Part shown: positions 46,394-58,088 of the stretch, one piece after another
Position numbering within the stretch: the stretch's first letter is position 1
Layout: every line of letters begins with the position of its first letter
Origin: Parasitella parasitica
Taxonomy: Eukaryota > Mucoromycota > Mucoromycetes > Mucorales > Mucoraceae
DNA: 64,000 bases
Assembly (NCBI GenBank): GCA_025201805.1
Contig: MU619237.1
Span: 45,046 to 109,045, forward strand
Direction: 5' to 3'
The notes under the pieces: generated by a model
What the model was told of the DNA's origin: nothing
The model's input: the letters and a program-made list of their open reading frames with translations, nothing else
Database searches by the model: none
Translations under genes and position numbers: made by a program

Positions 46394-48282
46394 TCATTTT
46401 ATGTTGTAGACACCAAAATCCAAAACTCGAAACGAAGTTACATTTTTTCTATCATGGAGAATTAGTAAAATATAGTACTAAAAGTCGAGCAAAAATACCA
46501 TACTTTTGCACTGCAGCGACACATCGGCGTCCATCGAATGCGACACGCCAAACACCATCGACTTCCGTGATCAGATCTCTAATAAAATGGCCTGTTTGTA
46601 TGTCCCACATCTTGAGCCCGCCCTCAGATCCAGATATTACTTTATAATTATCATGCTGAAAGCATGTTATCGAGTTGCTGTGTCCAGATAATGCATGATG
46701 ACAGACTCCAGTCTCTGGTGACCATACTCTCAGAATCGAGTCAGCCGCAGCAGAGACAAGGTACTGATCATTGAGTCCTAGCAATCCAACCAAGACCGTA
46801 TGTCCCTCTAATTTTTTTATGCATTCGCCAGTCTCTAGATCCCATACACGAACTGTAAAGTCCATGCTTCCACTCATGCATCGATTTCTTTCAGTATCAA
46901 TAACAATTGAGTATACTTTCTGTGTGTGGCCTTCCATCAGATGCACCATTCGGCCTGATTTAATATCCCATACACGGACTGTATTATCGTAGCTGCCGCT
47001 GACAAGTGTGTTGCCGTGTGCTGCAATAGCTCGTACAGACTGCCGATGTCCTACCAACGAATGCACAAAATAAGGATTTGCATCGCCATTGTTGCCAAGG
47101 AAATGCCCCTGGTGGTTCTTGGGATCTGGCAGCCTCCACACACGCAGCGTAGAATCACGGGAGCCGGTGATTATCATGGGCTGATTGCCTTCATTGATTG
47201 GTTTTGTGATAAGCAAGCATCGAATGGTAGATGTGTGCCCTGTAAAAATGTGCGTACACTTTCCAGTCTCCATGTCCCATACACGCACTCGTCTATCGGT
47301 GGATCCTGTTACCAGAGTGTTTCCAACATATTGCAGCGCCCAGACACCACCTTCATGGCCCTCCAATGTCATTCGCCTCTTTCCTGTCGCTGTGCTATAA
47401 ATGTTGACGTGCGAGTCGTCTGCACCAGACACGATTTTATCGTCGTCAAACTGCAAGCATGTCACTACAAACTTGTCATGTCCTCGAAATGACTGCTCAA
47501 CCGCTCTTCCCTTGCGCCAGTTCTGCTTCAGAGTGTGATGTCTTGCATACAAATGTTTAAAACTAGTGATTGGAAAGGAACAATCTAAGGGGTCGTTAAG
47601 CGAATAGCCATCTTGCAAAAGTAATCGCTTCCAGGATGGGTGATCGGCATCAATGATCGACCTCCACTTTCGACTCACGCCAGATGCTTGGCAAAGAGAA
47701 AATGCATCCAGGTAGCTGGTAATACGTCTGGATATCTCCAATGGCAGGGTGGACAGAAAATCATTCTTGAGAACTGGCATAATCGCAGAGTTCACAAACT
47801 GTAAGGTGTTAGTCGACGACCGCTTCAACAGTTGGAACAGCATGCACGATTTTAGATTAGGAGAAAGTGAGTCAAACGTACGGATCATGGACGGCAGTTG
47901 CACTATTGTGTTCAGGGTGCTCGATTCATCAAATTGTGATAGCAGACAATCATCCATCTTCAAGATGCGAGGTCTTTTATGCTCTGTGACCACACTGGCA
48001 TCACATGTTACGAATCGCTTTCTAGGGTATTGTGAACAAGAAGCATCAGAAGAGCCCATGCGTTGCCATGGTAACTAAGATCGTGTTAGTTTGGTATACG
48101 ATGGTATTTGGAGAGAAGTTGTGTGTTTGCGTTACCTCTTTTGGATTATACCTCTTTTCATTAGTGATGGCAGGACAGGTTTTTAACAATGGAATTGATG
48201 GCTCAAGCGTGAGCTGGATGACGTTGGTGCCAGCCGCTGCAGATAATGGCGAGAGTATAGGCGATGAACTTGCTTTTTGCAT
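46394..48282 (-). CDS. CDC4: Cdc4/Fbw7-like F-box WD40 protein
   Basis: The substrate-recognition subunit of an SCF ubiquitin ligase that recognises phosphodegrons in cell-cycle regulators. I propose exons 48136-48282, 46504-48074 and 46394-46448, giving 590 aa. The first intron adds 54 residues and joins KRYNPKE to LPWQRMGSSD in frame. The last intron (46449-46503) has a TACTAAT branch site and replaces an apparent short tail by KKNVTSFRVLDFGVYNIK; VLDF matches the C-terminus of this family. The F-box is LSTLPLEISRRITSYLD followed by ASGVSRKWRSIID. About seven or eight WD40 repeats follow (VWDMETGKC, VWDIKSGRM, VWDLETGEC and others). Confidence 0.93.
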
Positions 48283-49179
48283 CCTTTTGGCCAGAGAAAA
48301 CGTTGATACTATTCCCTATTATTGATTAAGGAGGAAGAGGGAAAAAAAAATAGTTCATATCAAATTAGAAAAAATAAATATAAAAAATAGACAAACCATG
48401 CAAAATGCTTGAAAATAAAAAAAAAAAGGGGGGGGTTGCTCTGGTGATGGTGTGCGTATATTATCTTACAGGTAGTGTTTTGACCACATCTAGCCCCTTT
48501 TATTTTTTTGGCGATGATACTTTATTGAATAGTACCAAAGATCAAATATTGTGTCAATGCATTATTTGTTATTCATTGGCTATCTATCAAAGGATATTGT
48601 TTTACTCGAAACAAAACCAAAAAAAAGACAATTGACGGAGATTCGCTAGCCCCCAAATAGAGCATTCCGTAGTGTCACATAATTCAATGTGTTTTATTAA
48701 TTATAAAACAAGACAATACACTACTTGATACTTAAATATGGCTTTGAAACTAGATTGCTGAGACTTTTATATCAGATATTTTGAAAATCTTGAAACCGCA
48801 TCACATTTGACTTATATGGATAGTGCTACTCTGTAAGTCTCTGCGATTGATCAACATTCCACACACATTTCCATAGTAACCACCAGAGAAATGTCAAAGG
48901 ACATGACATGGTATTTTAATTGCCAGACTGACATTTGACCTTGATGCATTCCTATAATTCGCCGTGGTCAGTCAAATACACGAAACCCTTATGATTTGTA
49001 ATGTTGGATTGATTGGCTGTATACACTGTATATTACTGCATGAAAGTTTATCATAAAAGATCATTGAAACAGCAGGGTAGGAGAAAAAGTATAAAAGACA
49101 AAGACATTTCGGAACGGATCTTGATTTGCGACACCTTCTTGTATTAAGCAATCAATCAAAAAAAAAAAAAAAAAATAAG
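48283..49179. promoter_or_regulatory. divergent promoter region CDC4 / catalase
   Basis: About 900 bp between divergent genes. No supported ORF. It includes poly-A runs near 48420 and an A-rich run directly before the catalase ATG (49158-49175). Confidence 0.45.
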
Positions 49180-50761
49180 ATGTCTACCCTGACTACATCC
49201 AACGGCAATCCAGTCGATAACGATCAAACTAGCATCACTGCTGGCCCGTGGGGACCGATTCTCCTTCAAGATTTTCACTTGATTGACAAGCTCGCTCATT
49301 TTGACAGAGAGCGTATTCCAGAGCGTGTGGTTCATGCCAAGGGTGCTGGTGCTCATGGTGAATTCGGTAGGTTTTTCCTCGTGGCAAACACATGCAACCT
49401 TGCAACGCTAATCCGTAATTTAATTAGTTGTCACTCATGATATCACACACCTTACCAAGGCTAAATTCCTTGACACAGTGGGCAAGAAGACGCCTATGTT
49501 TGCTCGTTTTTCGACTGTTGGCGGCGAAAGAGGTAGTGCTGATACTGCTCGTGATCCTCGCGGATTTGCTCTCAAGTTCTACACTGAAGAGGGTAATCTC
49601 GACATTGTTGGTAACAATACTCCTGTATTCTTTATCCGTGATCCATCAAAATTTCCTGATTTTATTCATACTCAAAAACGTAATCCTCGTACTAATCGTA
49701 AGGATCCTAATGCTGCTTGGGATTTCTTTTCCCTCTCGCCAGAGTCTCTTCATCAGCAAACCATCCTCTACTCAAACCACGGTACTCCTGATGGCTTCCG
49801 TCATATGCACGGTTTCGGCTCTCACACCTTTAAATTGGTCGATAAGGAAGGCAAGTTTAAGTACATCAAGTGGCATTTTAAGACTAAGCAAGGAGCCAAA
49901 AACCTGAAGGCTGATACTGCCGCTAAATTGGAGGGTACTAATCCTGACTACGCCACTGAAGATCTGTTTGAAGCCATCGAGCGCGGTGATTTCCCTGTTT
50001 GGGATGTTTATATACAGATCATGGAGCCAAAGGATGCCAAGTCTTACCGATGGAACCCTTTCGATGTGACCAAAGTGTGGCCCCACAAGGTAAAGTACAA
50101 TGCATATGTGTATACCTCTGTATGATGATATTTTACTGACGTATTGAATGTATTGCCTCCCTAGGACTATCCTCTTCATCCTGTTGGTAAATTCACATTA
50201 AACAAGAATCCTGAAAACTATTTTGCCGAGGTAGAACAAGCTGCTTTTTCACCCTCTCATCTGGTTCCTGGTATCGATACTTCATCCGATCGCTTGCTAC
50301 AAGGACGTCTTTTCTCTTATCCTGACACTCATCGCCATCGCCTTGGCGTCAATTACAAACAAATTCCTGTAAACCAGACTAAATGCCAAGTGAATACTTA
50401 CCAACGTGATGGTGCTATGGTGGTCAATGGAAATGGAGGCAGTGCTGCTAATTATGGTCCCAATTCTGTTGGTGGCCCAGTGCAAAACGACCTCGTCGGC
50501 TCCACTTTTGCACCTGAGGAAATTGAAGGCTTGATTGGAAGATTCAGTTATCTAGTTACTGATGATGATTTTGTCCAGGCTGGCAATCTGTTCCGTCTCA
50601 TGGACGAAGAAAATAAGAATGATCTATGCAAGAACATTGCTGGCGATTTGATCAAGGTTAGAAAAGAGATTGTCGATCGTCAGCTTCCTCACTTTGAGCG
50701 TGCCGATCCTGATTATCGTCATCGCGTTGAAAAGTTTATCAAAGAACTTAAAAAAGTTTAA
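49180..50761 (+). CDS. monofunctional haem catalase (small subunit)
   Basis: It decomposes hydrogen peroxide to water and oxygen. Three exons (49180-49366, 49428-50089, 50165-50761) give 481 aa, the small-subunit (clade 3) length. The active-site His is in [14 protein letters not shown] and the Asn in [12 protein letters not shown]. The proximal haem Tyr is in [12 protein letters not shown]. Residues of the core, [16 protein letters not shown] and [11 protein letters not shown], are intact. It ends KELKKV, with no C-terminal SKL-like tripeptide, so peroxisomal import by PTS1 is not expected and a cytosolic form is more likely. Confidence 0.97.
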
Positions 50762-51386
50762 TTTTTTTCATTACGTATAAAATCATCATTTAATAAACAT
50801 TTTTTTTACTTAGTTTTTAAATTAATGGCGATTGTCATACATAGCTTCAATTTGAAAATAACACTTTTGACATTCTGCAATAACAAAGGACAATAAATTG
50901 AGTATGTTAATATTTAATTTTATAATTGTTACTTGACTTCTCACTCAGGTTTTGATAGATTAGGAGTGTATATCATATATTTGCATATCAACTATAAAAT
51001 CTGGTGGCATGCAGCTAATATAACATTTTGGCAGACTTGCCATTAATCCATGTTTTTAGTAAATAGCTAGACACTTTGTTACTGCTGTTGTTGTTAAAGT
51101 ATGTCTCTATTAAATATTCAAACTGCAGAGTATTCTCAACCACTTCGATCCATAATAAATTTGATGTGTTACTCTCAATGACGAGTTTTATATGAGAATG
51201 CTACTGAATACACACATCAGATGCTTCGTTTACCGGTTTTCACGTGAAATGATGTAGCGTTGTGAGATAAAAAAAACACTGCATAATTTCTCTTTTCATA
51301 TCATGAAACATCAAAGTGGCGTTAAAGATTGATTTCGTTTTTTCTCCCTTTTTTTTGCTTTTTTTTTTCTTCTGCTTCATATAAAT
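50762..51386. other. intergenic, no feature seen
   Basis: About 620 bp downstream of catalase and upstream of the next plus-strand gene. It contains a CT/T-rich tract (51338-51372) just before the following ATG. Confidence 0.45.
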
Positions 51387-52437
51387 ATGACTACATTAGT
51401 TACACTTGTTTTAAACAATGCCGATAAGCTACCAATTGTAGGATCTCCCATTAACCATGCAACTAGCTGGTATCGCAAAAGAAGCCATAGTCAAGGTTCT
51501 GATCTTGAAACACCTCCACCGCCATATGAAAATGAACCTGTAGCGCATTCTCGCTTAACCCAAATTTCGGACTATGTTTGGAAGCGAGCAAGCTTTTCAA
51601 GCAACAGTGGTAACGGCAGTGGTAGCAACAGCGGTAGCAACAGCGGTAGCAGCAATGTCAATAGCAGTGGGTCTTATTCGTCAGCGCCGAACAGAGATGA
51701 ATCGCTTAATAAAGAAAAGATCACAGAAGGCATATCCTTGATACAAATGGCAGCCGCATCTACTGGAGGAAATCAACAAGTTTCTATTGAACTGTACATG
51801 ATGGGGTTAGACAAAATTCTTGCCTCTTTACCCAGTAATTACCCCCTGCTTATTAATTATGTTGTGTATACATGTTCCTAACTCCCGAGTTTCTGTTAGT
51901 TGATTCTGATCCATTAATGAAAGCATCCCTGGAGGCAAAACTTACAGAATTTAAAAAAAAAAGTGGACTAGTATTACATGATGATCAAGAAAAAAAAGAC
52001 TTGTCAGAAATAAATCAAAATGAAGCTCTTGGGGGTCTTTCCAATCTAATCATTCATGCCGCAGTCTTGAGTGCTGTTGCATTGAAGAAAAGCTCAATCC
52101 CAGGTATTTATTATGATCATAAGATTTGGTGCAAACAAACAAAAAGACGTACATTAACACATGCAATATAGGCGTAATGTCAAGGTTATTTCAGATGACA
52201 AAGATTGGTTTTTCGAAGATTGATGAAAAGTGCTCCATTCGAGAAAGAACAATTAATCTCACTAGCGCAGGCATTGCAAAAGCTATTGAAATGGATCAAT
52301 ACTATGAAGTGCATCAGTTTTTTGCAGAGCTTTTTTACACAGGTTGCACAGCCGTCCTAAAAGCAGGCATTGCTTATGCAGAGTATGATCAAACAGTAAT
52401 GGCAAAAGAAGACGAGAACACCACACACAATGCTTGA
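51387..52437 (+). CDS. PPxY plus MIT-like domain protein (possible endosomal adaptor)
   Basis: Three exons (51387-51834, 51900-52103, 52172-52437) give 305 aa. Residue region 43-53 has TPPPPYENE, a PPxY motif that binds WW domains such as those of Rsp5/Nedd4 ligases. A Ser/Gly/Asn repeat linker follows. Residues about 111-175 (EGISLIQMAAASTGG, ELYMMGLDKILASLP, LMKASLEAKLTEFKKKSG) resemble a MIT three-helix domain that binds ESCRT-III tails. The C-terminal 110 residues are helical with Ala-rich segments. The layout recalls spartin-type proteins, but homology is not established. An ESCRT or ubiquitin-sorting role is an inference. Confidence 0.7.
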
Positions 52438-52942
52438 AATTACTATTACATGTATTGTTTGTTAAATCAATAAATATGAAATTAAGAGTCTATGCAAACT
52501 GAAGGCTCTAAAAGCTCAGTGGGTTAAGCCGATTTCATTGACCCAATGCGGAATAATATATTCCTAGTCTATAAGATGCTTCAGTGCTTCAAAGTATGCA
52601 GTATGATTATAGGAACAATCGTAAAATACACAAATAATTTTAGCTGAGTGCATGAATTTCGATTCCAGTGGTTAATCCGAAAATATTGAACTTTATGTTA
52701 TGATACAGTAATGGGATTTCAACAAGATAATGTTACTTGAGGAACGAAGAGATGATGTTGTAAGCATTTCTTCTGTAAAGACCATGAATACTGTTGAGAT
52801 GAGAGCAAAGTAGAGTCACCTTATTACACTTCAAACATCAGCAGCATATCTTATGTTGAAACTCCCTCCTATTCCCTTTTAAATTGCTCAAAATCTCCTT
52901 ATAAACCACTGTTTCTTTTGAACTAATTCTTTTTGGGCAAAA
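52438..52942. other. intergenic, no feature seen
   Basis: About 500 bp between two plus-strand genes. No ORF or RNA gene supported. Confidence 0.45.
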
Positions 52943-54275
52943 ATGGATGATATGTATCAGTATGCTGCATCTGCAGTAAATAGCAATAACAAAGGCCAAG
53001 CACCAGAAGCAGTATCTGAAGAAGAGGATGTTATTATCAAAGCTTTCAACAATATTGGCTGGGGGAAGAAATGGTCTAGTTTAGTTGACACTGTGAAAAA
53101 GCAGGTTTGTTTGCAATATGCTCATTCGAATCTATTCTAACCTCTTCAGAAAAAAAAATAACAGAGTGAGGCTTTTGTTGAAGGAACCAAGAAAGATTTA
53201 CAAGAATTCTCTCAAATATTAACCGAAGATGCTGACGATGATGAGACTTCAACTGACGCGGGAGCAAGCAGAGAACTAACAACTGAAAATGAGCATTCTG
53301 CGCTTGATTCTATTCGCGAGAGTCTCAGTAAAATCAACACTGTAAACTTTACTAGCTTGCGTGATGGTCTTAGCCAGACCTTAAACCAAACATTACCAAC
53401 TCAAATCAACAGTGTGAGACTGCCAGAGAATATGGACTTGACTCAACTCAAGGAAGGTCTGGCTAATGGTACACGGTCAGCTGAACATTATCTTCAACAA
53501 TTTGGCACAGATGTTATTTCTGCTTTGAAAAATACAGTTACTGTGTTGGGACCAGAAGAACAAGCATCCACTGCTTTAACAACCACAGATAACGCTACAA
53601 GATCACCTCGCATTTTGTAAAGTTTCTGACCAGCTTTTTTTTTTAAACATAACATAGCTAATAGCACTTCCTTGTAGTGCCACTCGTAAAGATGCTTTAT
53701 TAGCTAAAATGCAGACAAACGAGAACACCTATCTACAAGAGCCAGAACTTTCAAAGAAGGGCTACGACCAGGAAAAGAAGATCTTGGATACATTCAATTC
53801 AAGTTTTAATATCGAAGAATACACTGATGAAATTGCACAGTTACTTGTTGACTATCCTAATTTAAGAAACACTATGGATAGATTAGTACCTGTACAAGTG
53901 AGTTACACATCATTCTGGCAACGTTACTTCTATCATGCTTGGAAAATTGATCAAGATGAACAAAAGAGACAAATCATTGTTCAAGGAGCACACAAAGAAG
54001 ATGAAGATGAAGCAGACTTTAAATGGGATTCTGATGAAGAAGATAACGCAACGGTTAAGAACGAAACTCCCAACAAAGTCCCAGAAGCAGATACATCAAA
54101 GATCAGAACATCCACATCAAATTCTGAAGATACAGACGACTTTAGCCATATTTCTGAGCCAACTTCTTCCACTACATCACCTCCATTAAAATCATCACAA
54201 GCAGAAGAGGAATGGGTGAAAGCAGAAAAGAAGAAATCGGATGACGAGGAAGATAGCGATAGTGATTGGGAATAA
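52943..54275 (+). CDS. BSD-domain protein (Dos2/BSDC1-like)
   Basis: Three exons (52943-53104, 53165-53616, 53678-54275) give 403 aa. The conserved upstream helix FATRKDALLAKMQTNENTYL (residues about 205-225) is completed across intron 2. It is followed by the BSD core, with IEEYTDEIAQLLVDYPNLRN and the hallmark FWQRYFYHAW (adjacent aromatic residues). The C-terminus is acidic and Ser-rich, ending in DSDWE. BSD proteins of this type are poorly understood; relatives include yeast Dos2 and animal BSDC1. The function is not inferred further. Confidence 0.88.
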
Positions 54276-54366
54276 CTTTATCTTATGCGCATGATATAGT
54301 ATATAAATAAAGCGTAATGCGACTTTGAATGCCAGATTTCCTTCTTTTCTTTCTTCTTTTCATAAA

Positions 54367-55051
54367 ATGAAATCTGTTGTCCTTAAAGAACACGTACAGT
54401 TTTGCTTTGAAGTTTTGATTTCTCATCTCAATAAAAAAACACCCCCACAACCAACATTTCCAAATGATAGCTAGTAAGTAAAAATGATTATCTTACGAAA
54501 CCATTTTAACTTGGCCTTAAATAGTCCCCTGTTTGTAACTTGGCATAAAAAAACTAAAGACAATGGCCTCCAGCTCAGAGGCTGTATTGGCAATTTTAAT
54601 CCTATGCCTTTGCATACAGGCTTATCAAAGTATGCTTTAATAAGGTAAGATTTACAGAAATTTGATTGTTACTTGCGTCTTCATTATCGTTGCTAGCGCT
54701 CTACAAGATCATCGTTTCCCAGCGATTACATTATACGAGATCCCTTTTCTGACATGCGCAGTATCCTTATTAACAGATTTTGAAAAAGCCAATAATTATC
54801 TTGATTGGGAAGTGGGAACACATGGTATTTGGATTGAATTCACCCAAACAAATGGTGAAAAAGAAACAGCAACGTATCTACCAGAGGTCATGACGGAACA
54901 AAGTTGGACAAAAAAGCAAGCTATTCATTCATTATTGAAAAAGGGAAATTTCAGAGGGACTATAACTGAAGATTATTGCCTAAATTCAATTACTCTTACA
55001 AGATATCAATCGCAAAAAATCGAGCAATCATATGAAGAAGTTTCATCCTGA
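54367..55051 (+). CDS. AMMECR1 domain protein
   Basis: A conserved protein of unknown molecular function; human AMMECR1 is associated with a contiguous gene deletion syndrome. Three exons (54367-54473, 54525-54644, 54697-55051) give 193 aa with exact frame. The N-terminus has HVQFCFEVLISHL. The first splice restores YPLFVTWHKK. Exon 2 carries the family hallmark LRGCIGNFNPMPLHTGL. Exon 3 has DHRFPAITLYEIPFLTC, VSLLTDFEKA, LDWEVGTHGIWIEF, TATYLPEV and LTRYQS. A simple ORF scan shows only exon 3. It starts about 90 bp after the BSD gene on the same strand. Confidence 0.93.
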
Positions 55052-55222
55052 AATTAAATCATTGAATAAATCTTTACAAATTTGTGCATGAATGATGCTC
55101 TCTCGTTCAAAAATCAACACGGCCGACTGCCGAGATTGTGTTCGATCCGGACATATTCGGTCCGAGCTTCATATGAATTAAAATTTTGCTATATAAATAG
55201 TATAAATTTATGTATGATCATG

Positions 55223-55304
55223 GTCACTTTGTCCGAGTGGTTAAGGAGTTGGATTCGAAACCCAATGATCTCTGATCGCGCAGGTTCAAATCCTGCAGGT
55301 GACG
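55223..55304 (+). tRNA. tRNA-Ser (anticodon CGA)
   Basis: An 82-nt type II tRNA. The acceptor GTCACTT pairs with AGGTGAC with discriminator G, as expected for serine. The D arm is CCGAGTGGTTAAGG. The anticodon loop TTCGAAA has CGA at its centre, though the last stem pair is A-C as I fold it. A long variable arm follows, and the T arm has GGTTCAAATCC (B box). It decodes UCG. A T-run follows (55307-55314) as Pol III terminator. Confidence 0.93.
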
Positions 55305-56351
55305 ATTTTTTTTTAATTTTCCCTAATTTGTACGGAGCGTCGGCAAGAAGTAATAGCCAATGAGAAGCCCCCTTTTTCAACTGTTACATTAGTTTTGACA
55401 CAACTTCAAAACAATATAAATAGTAGATCATATGTCAAATTGAATAAATCTCATCTTTTAACTGATACATATATTTGCCTTATTTATTTTTGAGATGAAG
55501 ATTGTCAAAGTGCCATTTAAAACCTATTTTTTACACTAGTTTTCCAAGGATAAATGATTACAGATATGAACCTAGATCATAGTAGATTATTCATCAAGGA
55601 TGTCTTTGCAGCAAGGATTGAGAGAGGGAGAACTAATGGCAGATTTTGACGAGTGTTGGAGCTGCTTCTATTTATTCTTGAATTCGTACTAGCCTGGCCT
55701 TGATGATTGTGGTCTTTGTAGAAAATTCTTGGATAATTTGAAGTTTATGTTCATAATTTTATTTACAGAGATTCTTTTTGAATATGATAGCCCAGTTTGT
55801 ACTGCCCTAAAAAGTGCTTGAGGTATCTTGCAATAAAGATTTGAGGTGTGATTTTGAATTTTCAGTCTATTACTACTATATTGTCATTGTATACACATGT
55901 TTTGCCAGTGATGAGTGCCCATCTTTGATTGAGGAGTCTGGCCGACAAATTGACTCCCATAACCAAGTATTTTAAAAAAGAAACCATGAAACACCCTGAA
56001 TATTATCATTAGTAGCACACATTCCTATTATCTCTCTATCTCCTTCCTCGAATATATATTTACGTATTTTGGTTTTTAATAAAAATTTTATATGTATACG
56101 TGTGTTCTATTTTATGGGTGGTTGAGGGTTGATAGTTTATTCAAAGACAAATTTTAAGATAAAAGATTTCAGGACAGGAAGATATGCCTTGCTATCGATG
56201 CCTACATTGCTCTGGATTTGTTTAAAAACTTAAAGACTCTAAAAAAAATATTAAACCGGCCAATAAACTAAAAGCCAAATGTTGGTTCTGTTGTATAAAG
56301 TTAATAAAGATCAGAAGATTGTTTGAACCTGTCAATTATTACAGTTTCCTA
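55305..56351. other. gene-poor AT-rich interval
   Basis: About 1 kb between tRNA-Ser and the broken nuclease-like gene. Apart from the Pol III T-run at its start, no ORF, RNA gene or repeat could be supported. Confidence 0.5.
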
Positions 56352-57650
56352 TTAATATTTTAGTTGGAATTTGACACTACGTTTATTGTCTATTTTTTTT
56401 TTCCGATGATTGTATGTATTCTTGAGACTAAAATGTGTGGAGTAGTTTTTGAAATAGTCTTTGCGGCGGCAATTCATCCTGTCGTCCCCAATTTGTTCCA
56501 TGTAACCCTCAATATGCCGCCAATTTTCGTTGCTCTCTTCGGCGGTTGCAGAATCGTTGATTGATGATGGTTGTTCAGATGGGATGGTTTGCAGGTGAGA
56601 TGATGATTCTGGAATGCTGTTTGCTGGCGATGGGTTTCTCGATTCATGGGCAGATGAGGTGGTAGACAGTGGCATAGGTGATGATGATCCACTTGATACG
56701 AATTTGCGCTTGCATGTTCTTGAGAAAGTCATCCCTTCCTTCAAATAATCGATAGTTCGCTTCTTTGTGTTAGTATCCTGGACACCGTCGTCAAGCATGT
56801 CTATGGCCTTGTGATATCGCGATTCTGCATCTTCAATGACACGTAAAAGGCAACCTGCCATTGATTCATCCATCATAACCTGATTTTTTGCGTTGGAGTA
56901 TAAATGCTGAATAAAGGGATTACGATGATGAGCATGATCGGCCAAGGATTACTTTTGCTCGATGAAGAACGAGCCAAGAGCGACGATTGGATCCAATGGT
57001 GTTTTCTCCATATGCGAAGAGATTGATTCTTTGCTCAGGATGAAACACTGATTTGCCCATGGATAGCATGGCATCTTGAAAAAAAATGGCTTTGACTTGT
57101 TCTTGGTTGCATTGTTTATAATCTGGCTACTGCATTCGTGTATGGCAATTACAAGAACGGCAGGCAACACACCCTATTCAGTGACAATTTCTTCGCAGTA
57201 TTGTACAACACGGTGCTGGAAATTGTTGTCAACAGCGTATTGTATTTCGACGAGTACAGGTGGCATATCTTTTGAGTTATCATCAGTGGCATACAAGACA
57301 TCAGAGTTCATTCCGTTTGCAGTGGGCCTTGGCCAATAATGGTCAGTGGCCTTTCGACCTGATACAAACAAATAGGAAGAGCAAATTAGTGTACAATGAA
57401 TGACTTCCAGTTGAGCAGGTAGGAACTTACCAATCACTGCTTCAATGATGGCGCTTTTCATTTGATCGTTCTGTAAAATGTGTTTGCTCATCAGATCAGT
57501 TCCAAGACGGTTGGCATCGGTTTCACCCTCTCTTGTCATGAAGAAAAAAACTATTGTCGACAACGTTAGAAAAATAAAGTTATCAACGACAACAATTTGG
57601 GTTTTTGTGAACAAGGCGGCTTCTCGTTGCCTATCACATCTTGTCGACAA
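56352..57650 (-). pseudogene. PD-(D/E)XK nuclease/transposase-like gene with in-frame stops
   Basis: Read leftward in one frame, three open segments (57650-57174, 57170-56949, 56945-56352) are separated only by single stop codons, TAG near 57172 and TAA near 56947. An intron at about 57425-57360 joins EAVIG to RKATDHYWPRP. The core SDVLYATDD ... PPVLVEIQYAVD resembles the D ... E-x-Q/K arrangement of PD-(D/E)XK-type putative transposase/Rpn-like proteins. The last segment has a helical part (MAGCLLRVIEDAESRYHKAIDML) and a Ser-rich tail. With two stops it is probably inactive, unless sequencing errors or readthrough apply. The family assignment is by eye. Confidence 0.6.
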
Positions 57651-58088
57651 CAGAGATATGAAAAATAAAATTCAAGCGTCAACTGAAAGTGGAACTTCAA
57701 TGCCAACTACCATAATGAGAGATTTGTTGTTTGAACGTCAAGAAATGCAACATAAATCTCGGTTAGAACAGTAATAAAGATACCTACATAATAAAACTGC
57801 ATATACCTGAGCTTTTTTTTTTTTTTTTTTTTTTTTGAAAATAAAAGAGATACTTTTGTAATTTTGGAATGCTGCTTTTTCTGTGTCTTTAATCGATCTA
57901 TAGGAACCAATTTTCCAAACATTTAATGATCAAGTTTGAAGTGAGGCACCCAAGTTCATTTTCCCACGAAAAATCCTCAAGTGGAAAGGCTAATTAAATT
58001 TTCACACGGTTGAAAGCTCAAATATCGCATCCAAATTTTTCTTAGGGTCTTTTTATCATTTCTTTCTTCTTTTTCACTGTTATTTAAC
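57651..58088. other. intergenic with T24+ tract
   Basis: About 440 bp between divergent genes. A poly-T run (about 57811-57836) lies in it. Otherwise it is probably the promoter of the BCKDH E1-alpha gene. Confidence 0.45.

Noticed and set aside
48405-48635. 76-codon ORF upstream of catalase
   Set aside because: Low-complexity Lys start and random hydrophobic content; it lies in the divergent promoter.
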